10,949 bases of DNA, taken from the NCBI GenBank assembly GCA_030595525.1, contig JAUVDD010000036.1:1-10949 (forward strand). Reading direction: 5' to 3'. Positions 1 through 6,593 of the stretch are shown piece after piece. Source of the stretch: Puniceicoccales bacterium. GTDB taxonomy: Bacteria; Verrucomicrobiota; Verrucomicrobiia; Opitutales; Oceanipulchritudinaceae. Position numbers and translations under genes: made by a program. The notes below the pieces were generated by a model. It did no database searches. It saw only the letters and a list, made by a program, of their open reading frames with translations, and had not been told where the DNA came from. The first letter of the stretch is position 1; each line of letters opens with the position of its first letter.

Positions 1-458
1 GTCTGCCAATCCAATTGGAACATGGGGACAGCAAAAAGGACACAAATACTGGTTGTTTGCCAGATTGTCTTTCGTTTGCCCGATTTATCGGCTGCCATGA
101 CAAAATTCTTTTTGGCAGCTACAAATCTTAATATTGTGATGCCAACTTCACGAATCGTCATCACCGTCACAATGATGATAGTCACCTTCTCCGGGGGTAT
201 ATAACCCATCCAAATCAGCAAGATAAAGGATCCGATGGTCATTACCTTGTCTACCGTGGCATCCATGATTTTCCCGAAATTGGTAATGAACTGGTACTTT
301 CTGGCGATGTAACCATCCAGAAAGTCAGAAACGGAGCCATAGAGGATGCAGAAAAACGCCAGGGTCGCTGCCCCGGTCCAATCCTGCAGTACCAGATACA
401 CCAAGGCAATCAGTACGGCTATGCGGGAAAATGTGATCAGATTTGGTAGATGACGCAT
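1..458 (-). CDS. pgsA: CDP-alcohol phosphatidyltransferase, probably CDP-diacylglycerol--glycerol-3-phosphate 3-phosphatidyltransferase (partial, 3' end outside window)
   Basis: Reading the minus strand from the ATG at 458-456 gives 152 codons without a stop to the left edge, so the C-terminus is missing. The protein starts MRHLPNLITFSRI, the usual opening of PgsA-type enzymes. Near residues 44-70 it carries the full CDP-alcohol phosphotransferase signature DGxxARx8Gx3Dx3D (seen as SDFLDGYIARKY followed by FGKIMDATVDK), which binds the metal and the CDP moiety. Hydrophobic stretches before and after fit a polytopic inner-membrane enzyme. In the family this reaction exchanges CMP of CDP-diacylglycerol for an alcohol; the DATVDK ending and N-terminus favour glycerol-3-phosphate as acceptor, but phosphatidylserine or inositol synthases share the signature. 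An in-frame TAG at 476-474 leaves no other start. No Shine-Dalgarno sequence is visible. It is transcribed divergently from coaD. Confidence 0.85.
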   Translation of the reverse strand, partial: MRHLPNLITFSRIAVLIALVYLVLQDWTGAATLAFFCILYGSVSDFLDGYIARKYQFITNFGKIMDATVDKVMTIGSFILLIWMGYIPPEKVTIIIVTVMTIREVGITILRFVAAKKNFVMAADKSGKRKTIWQTTSICVLFAVPMFQLDWQ

Positions 459-591
459 GTGAAAGAAGAAATTCTATGTGGATACTTGACTGTCTTTCCA
501 AGAATAAAGCTATTCTGAGGTCATATTTGTTGGATTCCGTTTTTTTTGCTTAACCTATGGACCTAATTCAATTCATGATGTACTTATTATT
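459..591. promoter_or_regulatory. Divergent intergenic region pgsA/coaD with weak promoter-like elements
   Basis: This 133-bp spacer must hold the promoters of both divergent genes. On the plus strand TTGACT (486-491) and TATTCT (511-516) resemble -35 and -10 boxes, but the 19-base spacing is long. The putative -10 forms one arm of a perfect dyad AGAATA-AAGC-TATTCT (501-516). On the minus strand TTGGAA and TAGAAT elements are also 19 bases apart. A run of eight T residues lies at 540-547, and the 30 bases before coaD are AT-rich without a ribosome-binding site. The assignment is suggestive only. Confidence 0.3.
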
Positions 592-1074
592 ATGGCTGTA
601 GCCGTTTACCCAGGAACTTTCGATCCAGTGACCAATGGTCATCTGGATATTTTACACAGGGCATCTCAAATTTTCGGAAAGGTGATTGTTGGTGTTGCAC
701 CGAATGTGCCCAAAGATCCACTTTTCACGATGCAGGAGAGAATCGACCTGATCGCCCACAACGTGGATTCGAATAACATCAGTATTACTGAGTTCGATGG
801 CCTGGTCGTTGATTTTGCCCGTGCCCAGAATGCCACTGTTCTCATACGTGGATTGCGGGCTGTATCTGATTTTGAGTTTGAATTCCAGATGACCCAGATG
901 AATCGCGATTTGGATCCTGGGATTGAGACAATATTCCTGATGCCCTCCGCCAGTTATTTCTTTACGAGCTCCACCCTGATGAAACAAGTGTCCTTCTACG
1001 ATCCGGAGCGCATTGAGAAATTTGTTCCTTTGAATGTGGCAGCCGCCCTGAAGCGGAAGTTTAACCACGATTAG
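592..1074 (+). CDS. coaD: Phosphopantetheine adenylyltransferase
   Basis: CoaD transfers AMP from ATP to 4'-phosphopantetheine, giving dephospho-CoA, the penultimate step of coenzyme A synthesis in the cytosol. The 160-residue protein has the normal family length. It shows the nucleotidyltransferase opening YPGTFDPVTNGH (residues 6-17), with the TxGH-type motif ending in His17; Lys41, where the family has its substrate-binding lysine; the LIRGLRAVSDFE segment; and the C-terminal SSTLMKQV motif, the counterpart of ISSSLVKEV in the E. coli enzyme. The ATG at 592 places the first strand correctly, and no other in-frame ATG lies just upstream. There is no recognisable Shine-Dalgarno sequence in the AT-rich leader. 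The MFS transporter gene begins 15 bases after its stop, so the two are probably cotranscribed. Confidence 0.97.
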   Translation: MAVAVYPGTFDPVTNGHLDILHRASQIFGKVIVGVAPNVPKDPLFTMQERIDLIAHNVDSNNISITEFDGLVVDFARAQNATVLIRGLRAVSDFEFEFQMTQMNRDLDPGIETIFLMPSASYFFTSSTLMKQVSFYDPERIEKFVPLNVAAALKRKFNHD

Positions 1075-1089
1075 TTTCCGCTGAATAAT

Positions 1090-2410
1090 ATGGATAAAGC
1101 GTCTTCCTCCAAACGAGCTATAGGAATTGTATGGCTCACCGTTTTCATCGACTTGATCGGATTTTCTATTATCTTCCCGATCTTCCCAGCGATGCTGGAT
1201 TGGTATCTACCACGGCTTGAATCGGGTACATTGCTACACGATGCGGTTCACGGTTTATTGAACATGACCGCTGGTTCAAATCAAGGCTTTCTGGTTTCAG
1301 TACTATTTGGAGGATTCCTTGGCTCTTTATATAGTTTCCTCCAGTTCTTCGCCTCACCCATTTGGGGTCGTTTATCCGATCGCCACGGCAGGCGCCCGAT
1401 TCTGCTTATTACAACTGTTGGTACTGCACTCTCCTACTTTGTCTGGATATTTGCAGGAGGATTCTGGTTGTTAATACTTTCACGCATGGTCGCCGGTATC
1501 ATGTCAGGCAATATTGCCGTGGCAACCGCCTCCATTGCCGACCTCACCGACACTAAAAAGCGTTCCAAGGGAATGGCACTCATCGGAGTGGCCTTTGGGC
1601 TGGGATTCATTCTCGGGCCAGCCATTGGAGGCTTAGGCTCCCTCATCGATTTTGGAGTAAATTTCGAGAATACAGGGACCATCGGCCTGACCCCCTTCTC
1701 TTTTCCTGCTCTATTGGCATTCATTCTGGCACTCGGGAATTTCCTCTGGGTTTGGAGAGCGTTCCCTGAAACGAACCCTGTGGATTTGGAGAGTAAACCA
1801 GCAAAGGAAAAGCGAGTGCTTCTACAGTTTGGATCAAAAAATCCCGGATGTCCGCCGTGTATTGAAGGTCAATTTCATTTTCATTTTCGCCTTCTCGGGA
1901 ATGGAGTTCACCCTGACTTTCCTCGCTCTGGAACGACTCTTCTACAAACCCCACGATATGTCCCTAATGTTCCTTTTCATAGGCATTATGCTTTCCATCA
2001 CTCAGGGATACGTCATTCGGAAGTACGGGCATCGATATGGGGAACGTAACTTTACGACCCTCGGTTTGCTGAGTGGCGTCCTATCGATGGTTTGTCTATC
2101 CATCAGCCATTCCACAGGGCTATTCTATGTTGGATTGGCCCTGTTGGGATTCGGTGTCGGTTGCGCCAGCCCATCGTTATCAGCCCTGGTTTCACTCTAT
2201 GCGCCGGCCAATCAGCAAGGTGCCGAGCTCGGCGCATTTCGTTCAATGGGAGCACTGGGACGTGCAATTGGTCCAATTTTCGGAGCCTTGATATACTGGT
2301 CAATGGGCTCGCAGGTGTCCTACATGTCGGGAGCGGCGCTACTCTTCCTGGCCGCAATGTTTTCACTGCTACTGCCAAAACCGTCTTATGGCGAAACTCC
2401 GGGCAACTGA
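1090..2410 (+). pseudogene. MFS drug-resistance-type transporter (TCR/Tet-like), interrupted by one frameshift
   Basis: Two overlapping plus-strand reading frames encode the two halves of one 12-helix major facilitator transporter. The first frame (from ATG 1090) holds the N-terminal six helices, with motif A as GRLSDRHGRR (residues 93-102) and a motif C-like GVAFGLGFILGPAIGG (166-181). It then runs out of frame to a stop at 2047-2049. The second frame, open through 1829-2410, supplies the C-terminal six helices, including a motif A relic (GYVIRKYGHRYGER) and the GALGRAIGPIFGALIY helix. Skipping one base in the A6 run at 1836-1841 joins them as GSK-IPDVRRVLK and gives a protein of 439 residues, a normal length for this family. 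The break falls in the cytoplasmic loop between the halves. Both halves look well conserved, so a sequencing error or very recent mutation is likelier than an old pseudogene. The substrate cannot be told; multidrug or tetracycline-type efflux is the family's common role. Confidence 0.85.
1836..1841 (+). other. Frameshift point in the MFS transporter (six-A homopolymer)
   Basis: The run TCAAAAAATCCC places six A residues where the two transporter frames must be joined. Reading TCA AAA and then skipping one A to ATC CCG GAT restores the downstream frame without losing conserved residues. The exact base cannot be proven from the sequence alone; any single-base loss between about 1801 and 1845 would work, but a homopolymer is the usual place for such an indel. 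Confidence 0.6.
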
Positions 2411-2416
2411 CAAAAA

Positions 2417-2917
2417 CTACTTTTTTACCATCAGGTAATACCGAACCCGCCGGCCAGAAATCCTGACGAATCCACTACCCGGACTACCATCGTCGATTTC
2501 CTTGTCCAGTTTCATCAAATCTTTGTATCCAACTGTCAGGGGTTCCTTGCCACCAGCGGATACCTCAATGAATACATTCTTTAATTTGCCACTACTCAAA
2601 CTACTACTATTTAACCGATAAACTCCTCCAATCGGTGTAGGAAGGTACCAAGAGTGGCTGAGGTATTCGTCCAGACGGCTTGTCAGTCCAAATCGATTAT
2701 CTTCGATATCCCTCTTGGTCGGGTAGGTGCCTTCCTCCAAGGCAAATCGGCGAATCGACTCGGAATGGACTCGAAGATCGCTGGCTAATGTGGAAATTTT
2801 TGATCGGACAATTATATTTTTGAATAGAGGAATCGCGAGAGCTGCCAAAATCCCGATTATCGACACCACAATCGCCAACTCTACCATACTGAATCCGCTT
2901 CGCCTGTTCCTAAGCAT
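2417..2917 (-). CDS. Type IV prepilin-like protein with N-terminal cleavage/methylation domain
   Basis: The 166-residue product begins with a short basic leader MLRNRRSG followed by FSMVELAIVVSIIGILAALAIP, the classic class III signal of type IV pilins and pseudopilins. A prepilin peptidase would cut after Gly8 and methylate Phe9, and Glu13 is the conserved +5 glutamate. The hydrophobic helix (about residues 9-30) would anchor it in the inner membrane and pack in a pilus or pseudopilus. The remainder (31-166) contains a TPIGGVYRLNSSS segment typical of the globular pilin head. I chose the ATG at 2917, not a GTG 60 bases upstream that overlaps the gpsA stop, because it gives a normal leader and has a strong AAAGGGGG ribosome-binding site. 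No assembly genes lie nearby, so whether it is a major pilin, minor pilin or secretion pseudopilin is unknown. It is last in the minus-strand run, 56 bases after gpsA. Confidence 0.85.
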   Translation of the reverse strand: MLRNRRSGFSMVELAIVVSIIGILAALAIPLFKNIIVRSKISTLASDLRVHSESIRRFALEEGTYPTKRDIEDNRFGLTSRLDEYLSHSWYLPTPIGGVYRLNSSSLSSGKLKNVFIEVSAGGKEPLTVGYKDLMKLDKEIDDGSPGSGFVRISGRRVRYYLMVKK

Positions 2918-2921
2918 ATAT

Positions 2922-2930
2922 CCCCCTTTT
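2922..2930 (-). promoter_or_regulatory. Ribosome-binding site of the prepilin gene
   Basis: On the minus strand AAAAGGGGG ends four bases before the ATG at 2917. It is the clearest Shine-Dalgarno-like sequence in the window and decides the start of the prepilin gene. Confidence 0.65.
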
Positions 2931-2973
2931 ACGGTAATAGAGATCATCTGGAAAGAAAATTTTAAAATCAATC

Positions 2974-3978
2974 TCACCGATGCTCAGGCTTCAATTCTCG
3001 ACCCATCAACGCACGAATCGCCTCATCTGCTGTTTGACCCTCAAAAAGAATGCGATAGATTTGTTCAAGAATGGGAGCTTCTATCCCTTTTTCCACACAG
3101 ATATGATGAAAACAATGAGATGTCCGATAACCCTCCACTGTCATTTGCTTCACTTCAATAAGCGATTGGATAGATTCTCCACGAGCGAACAACTCTCCGA
3201 AAGTGCGGTTCCTGCTCTCCTGACCATTGCAGGTCAGGACCAAATCGCCAAAGCCAGTCAATCCATAAAAAGTCTCTGGTTTTCCACCCAATGAGCAGCC
3301 AACCCTGACCATTTCATGCAAAGCACGTGTCAATAGAGCTGCTTTACTGTTATCCTTTAAATCCAGCCCATCGCACATCCCCGAGGCAATGGCATAGACG
3401 TTCTTCAGGCATCCACCGAGCTCAACTCCCACCATATCGGTACTAGTGTACACCCGGAGGGCATCTGAACTGATTGCTTCCTGCAGTTTGATGGTCGTCT
3501 TTGAATCGGCATCGGTTGCCAAAACAATTGCTGATGGTTGCCCACTAGCCACTTGACTTGCAAACGTCGGACCACTGAGCACTCCATGAGCATATCCGGG
3601 TAATTCCTCTGCAAGAATCGTACTGGGAATATCGTTAGAGCCTTCTTCCAGACCTTTGCAGATGGTAACAAACAACTTGAGAGAACGTGCTTCGTCCAAT
3701 TGGGAACGCACATCTCGACAAACTGACCTTAGGAACTTCGAGGGACAGGCCAAAATACAGACATCAGCTTCCATCAAGGCGGGTTTCTTTTCAAACCCTA
3801 CCTGCAGATCCGCTGGTAATTGGTGGCCAGGGAAAAACCGCCGATTTTCTCTGGTAGATCCCATATCCATGGCCTCCTCAAGGGTATGGGGAATAAGAGT
3901 GACGCTGTGCCCCTGACGACTCAAGTGAATGGCGAGAGCTGTGCCCCACGCCCCTGCGGGAAGAATACAAATATTCAT
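2974..3978 (-). CDS. gpsA: Glycerol-3-phosphate dehydrogenase [NAD(P)+]
   Basis: GpsA reduces dihydroxyacetone phosphate to sn-glycerol-3-phosphate in the cytosol, the backbone for phospholipids. The 334-residue length is normal. Visible family features are the N-terminal Rossmann motif (residues 6-14, LPAGAWGTA), Lys108 in ICKGLE, SGPTFA (135-140), GVELGGCLKNV with catalytic Lys192, and GFGDLVLTC with Asp245 followed by SRNRTFG. The first glycine of the usual GxGxxG is a proline at residue 7 (codon CCC), which is unusual. The ATG at 3978 starts directly at the first strand of the nucleotide fold; no Shine-Dalgarno sequence precedes it. The gene follows thrC by 12 bases and shares the operon with plsY, whose product uses glycerol-3-phosphate. 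Confidence 0.96.
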   Translation of the reverse strand: MNICILPAGAWGTALAIHLSRQGHSVTLIPHTLEEAMDMGSTRENRRFFPGHQLPADLQVGFEKKPALMEADVCILACPSKFLRSVCRDVRSQLDEARSLKLFVTICKGLEEGSNDIPSTILAEELPGYAHGVLSGPTFASQVASGQPSAIVLATDADSKTTIKLQEAISSDALRVYTSTDMVGVELGGCLKNVYAIASGMCDGLDLKDNSKAALLTRALHEMVRVGCSLGGKPETFYGLTGFGDLVLTCNGQESRNRTFGELFARGESIQSLIEVKQMTVEGYRTSHCFHHICVEKGIEAPILEQIYRILFEGQTADEAIRALMGRELKPEHR

Positions 3979-3990
3979 AAGTAAACTGTA

Positions 3991-5355
3991 CTAGAGATTC
4001 TGAATGTGGCCAATAAGGAATTTCTTAACGGCCTGTGGAGTCGGTTCGATGGTGTAAGAACACGGCTCCAGTGATTTTAGCTTATCCAATTTAGGCGATA
4101 CAGGATGTATTCCTGTCGCTTCCTCGACGACATCCGGGAATTTGGCTGGATGTGCTGTTGAAAGGACTATTCGAGTTCCTTCTGTTGGAAGGTCCTCAAA
4201 TCCACAAGCCGTGTGTGGATCCATTACATAACCAGCTTTCGCATGCAGCTTTGAAATGTGGTTCTGTATCGTCTGGTCATCAACTCGCGAAGCGGAAAGT
4301 GAGTCACATTCAAAGGAGCCAAACTGATACTCACCAGTTTCGCGGAAACGTTCCATGATTTCACGAACCCGGTCAGGTTGCTCATTTTCATGATAATAAA
4401 GGAATCGCTCAAAATTGCTGGCTACCTGAATATCCATAGATGGAGCAGTGCTTGGTAAAACTCTTCCAACCTGATAGTTACCTGTAGTGAATAACCGATA
4501 CAAGATGTCATTCTGGTTTGTCGCTATGCGGAACCCCTTGACCGGCAAACCCATCCTCTGGGTCCACCAACCAGCCAGAATATTTCCAAAATTGCCAGTT
4601 GGAACAACAAAGGTCACATCGTTCTGCTCCTTATTGGGCAACCGCAACCACGCGTAAATATAGTAAACGCACTGGGCAAGAACACGGGCCAGATTAATAG
4701 AGTTTACTGCACTGAGATTGACCGCTTCCCTGAATTGCAAATCTCCGAAAACATCTTTCAAAGCGGCTTGTGCATCGTCGAAGGTACCATCAATACCAAT
4801 GGCAAACACATTGTCAGCCTGAGTACAGGTCATCTGACGCTCCTGTAATGCGGAGACCCCTCCGGTTGGATACAGGATGAAGATTTTCACTCCTTCCTTC
4901 CCCAATAATCCATGGATTGCGGCAGCACCCGTGTCCCCGGATGTTGCTCCCAAAACGTTAATCGGGCGACCTGTGCGCTGAATTTGAGCTTCGTACAGAT
5001 TACCCAGTAATTGCAAAGCAAAGTCCTTGAATGCCAGGGTCGGCCCATGGAACAACTCCAGCAGATACAAGCGCTCTTCCAAATTCACCAAGGGAGCTAT
5101 TTCCTCATGATCAAATCTCGAATAAGCATCCCTGACGCAGGATTCCAGAACTTTTTCATCCAGATCCGTGGCGAATAACTTGAAAAACTCTAGACAAAGA
5201 CCTGCGTAATCGAGCCCTGCCCAGTCTTTCAAATAGGGTTCAATAGACGGCATCTTCTGCGGGACATACAACCCACCATCCGGTGCAAGTCCAGTTGCCA
5301 CAGCTTCAGTAAAGCTCAGGGGTGCTGACTCACCGCGCGTCGAGACATAAAGCAT
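3991..5355 (-). CDS. thrC: Threonine synthase
   Basis: ThrC is a pyridoxal-phosphate enzyme that converts O-phospho-L-homoserine to L-threonine, the last step of threonine synthesis. The 454 residues match the long, E. coli/yeast-like form. The N-terminus MLYVSTRG and the segment GLAPDGGLYVP (22-32) are typical. Lys110 in GPTLAFKDFA is the PLP Schiff-base lysine; GATSGDTGAAA (136-146) and VPTGNFGN (251-258) bind the cofactor phosphate and ring. SAVNSINLARVLAQ (215-228) is another family block. The ATG at 5355 has an AGGA ribosome-binding site six bases upstream that overlaps the lysC stop codon, suggesting coupled translation. It sits between lysC and gpsA with gaps of 8 and 12 bases. The preceding enzyme of the pathway, homoserine kinase, is not in the window. 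Confidence 0.97.
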   Translation of the reverse strand: MLYVSTRGESAPLSFTEAVATGLAPDGGLYVPQKMPSIEPYLKDWAGLDYAGLCLEFFKLFATDLDEKVLESCVRDAYSRFDHEEIAPLVNLEERLYLLELFHGPTLAFKDFALQLLGNLYEAQIQRTGRPINVLGATSGDTGAAAIHGLLGKEGVKIFILYPTGGVSALQERQMTCTQADNVFAIGIDGTFDDAQAALKDVFGDLQFREAVNLSAVNSINLARVLAQCVYYIYAWLRLPNKEQNDVTFVVPTGNFGNILAGWWTQRMGLPVKGFRIATNQNDILYRLFTTGNYQVGRVLPSTAPSMDIQVASNFERFLYYHENEQPDRVREIMERFRETGEYQFGSFECDSLSASRVDDQTIQNHISKLHAKAGYVMDPHTACGFEDLPTEGTRIVLSTAHPAKFPDVVEEATGIHPVSPKLDKLKSLEPCSYTIEPTPQAVKKFLIGHIQNL

Positions 5356-5361
5356 CTCAGT

Positions 5362-5365
5362 TCCT
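5362..5365 (-). promoter_or_regulatory. Ribosome-binding site of thrC overlapping the lysC stop
   Basis: On the minus strand AGGA lies six bases before the thrC ATG and shares bases with the lysC TAG at 5366-5364. Ribosomes ending on lysC would stop on this site, which fits translational coupling of lysC and thrC. Confidence 0.5.
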
Positions 5366-6578
5366 ACTCCTTGTCCAAGTCGAAGGCCGAATGGATCACC
5401 CGGACCGCCTCATCAGCTTTTTCGGAATCCACCGCAACCGATAATTTGATCTCACTGGTACTGATCAACTGAATATTGATTCCGTGTTCAGCCAATGCGG
5501 TGAACATCGTGGAAGCCACCCCGGAATGACTTCGCATCCCAATTCCTACGACAGAAATTTTGGCCATGGAATCAGCAAGAATCACTTCACCTTGTCCCAA
5601 AACCGCCAGACACTCATTAACTGCCTTTTCAGCAATATGCGTTTCATCGGCGGCAACCGTAAATGTCAGATTGGCAACACCGTCGCGGCCAACATTCTGA
5701 ACGATCATGTCGACATTGACATTCGTATCGGACAGGTACTGGAACACCTTGGAGGCTGCACCCGGTTGGTCGGGCAACTCACTCACCACAACTTTAGTTT
5801 GATTCTTGTCGCAAGCTACCCCGCGCACCACTACATCTTCAAGTGTTGTATCCAATTTCACCATTGTTCCTGGATTGTTATTGTAACTGTTCCGCACCTC
5901 AAAAGGCACATTGTTTTTATTCGCAAATTCAACTGCACGAGACTGCATGACCTTTGAACCCATACTGGCCAGTTCAAGCATTTCCTCATATGCCAATTCA
6001 GGGATTTTCCGGGCATTCGGCACGACCCTCGGATCGGCAGTGTACACACCGTCAACATCAGTATAAATCTGGCAAACGTCAGCTTTCAAGGCGGCTGCCA
6101 GGGCAATCGCCGACAAGTCTGATCCACCACGGCCAAATGTCGTTATATGACCGGAGGAATTTACTCCCTGAAATCCTGCTACTATAACTACCTTCCCATG
6201 TGCCAGTTGCTCCAGGATATCACCACCACTGATGTCGATTAACCGGGCCTTGGTATGAGCACTATTAGTGATCATACCTGCCTGTGCCCCTGTTCTGGAA
6301 ACCGCCGGTTGCCCAATCGCATGCAACGCAATTGTAGCCAGTGCAATTGTCTCTTGTTCACCAATTGACAACAGCATATCCATTTCGCGATCATCGGGAT
6401 GGGGATGCAGGGCCTTCGCATCAGCCACCAGGCGGTTTGTCACGCCACCACGTGCTGAGACAACCACTACAACCTGATTGCCTTCATCACAGGTTGCCTT
6501 AATGCGGGTAGCAACTGCGCGGATGCGATCAAGGTCCTTGACCGATGTCCCGCCAAATTTCTTTACGATTAAAGCCAT
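5364..6578 (-). CDS. lysC: Aspartate kinase
   Basis: LysC phosphorylates aspartate with ATP, the first step toward lysine, threonine and methionine. The 404-residue protein is a monofunctional kinase: the amino-acid kinase domain (about 1-235) shows KKFGGTSV with Lys7, VVSARGGVTN, SIGEQET with Glu74, TTFGRGGSD (146-154) and YTDVDGVYTADPR (172-184). Two ACT domains follow (about 265-335, with LPDQPGAASKVF, and 341-400, with GMRSHSGVAS), the region that binds lysine and/or threonine for feedback inhibition. Length and layout resemble the Bacillus/Corynebacterium alpha-beta class, where the regulatory part is also made from an internal start; Met239 (codon 5864-5862, GTMVKL) lies near the equivalent place. 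The ATG at 6578 is fixed by the KKFGGTS strand. No Shine-Dalgarno sequence is evident. It follows hom by 15 bases. Confidence 0.97.
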   Translation of the reverse strand: MALIVKKFGGTSVKDLDRIRAVATRIKATCDEGNQVVVVVSARGGVTNRLVADAKALHPHPDDREMDMLLSIGEQETIALATIALHAIGQPAVSRTGAQAGMITNSAHTKARLIDISGGDILEQLAHGKVVIVAGFQGVNSSGHITTFGRGGSDLSAIALAAALKADVCQIYTDVDGVYTADPRVVPNARKIPELAYEEMLELASMGSKVMQSRAVEFANKNNVPFEVRNSYNNNPGTMVKLDTTLEDVVVRGVACDKNQTKVVVSELPDQPGAASKVFQYLSDTNVNVDMIVQNVGRDGVANLTFTVAADETHIAEKAVNECLAVLGQGEVILADSMAKISVVGIGMRSHSGVASTMFTALAEHGINIQLISTSEIKLSVAVDSEKADEAVRVIHSAFDLDKE

Positions 6579-6593
6579 ATTATAATCAAATGT

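Noticed and set aside
540..547. Run of eight T residues as a terminator
   Set aside because: No GC-rich hairpin precedes it on the plus strand, and it lies in a divergent spacer where no plus-strand transcript is expected to end.
652..1068. Long open frame on the minus strand opposite coaD
   Set aside because: It is the antisense shadow of coaD, with no recognisable motif. Similar shadows opposite lysC (5484-5957), hom (7260-7667) and serA (8814-9612) were rejected for the same reason.
2404..2432. AT dyad (AAAAA-CTAC-TTTTT) between the MFS and prepilin stops as a bidirectional terminator
   Set aside because: The stem has no G or C pairs and the dyad overlaps the prepilin stop codon, so it lacks the GC-rich hairpin of an intrinsic terminator.
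2918..2977. Extended prepilin start at the GTG at 2977 overlapping the gpsA stop
   Set aside because: It would add 20 residues before the leader peptide, while the ATG at 2917 has a strong ribosome-binding site and gives a normal eight-residue leader.
6579..6593. Lysine riboswitch or threonine attenuator in front of lysC or hom
   Set aside because: Only 15 bases separate hom and lysC, and hom overlaps plsY, so there is no room for a leader. The 102-bp region before serA shows no leader peptide rich in Thr or Ile codons.
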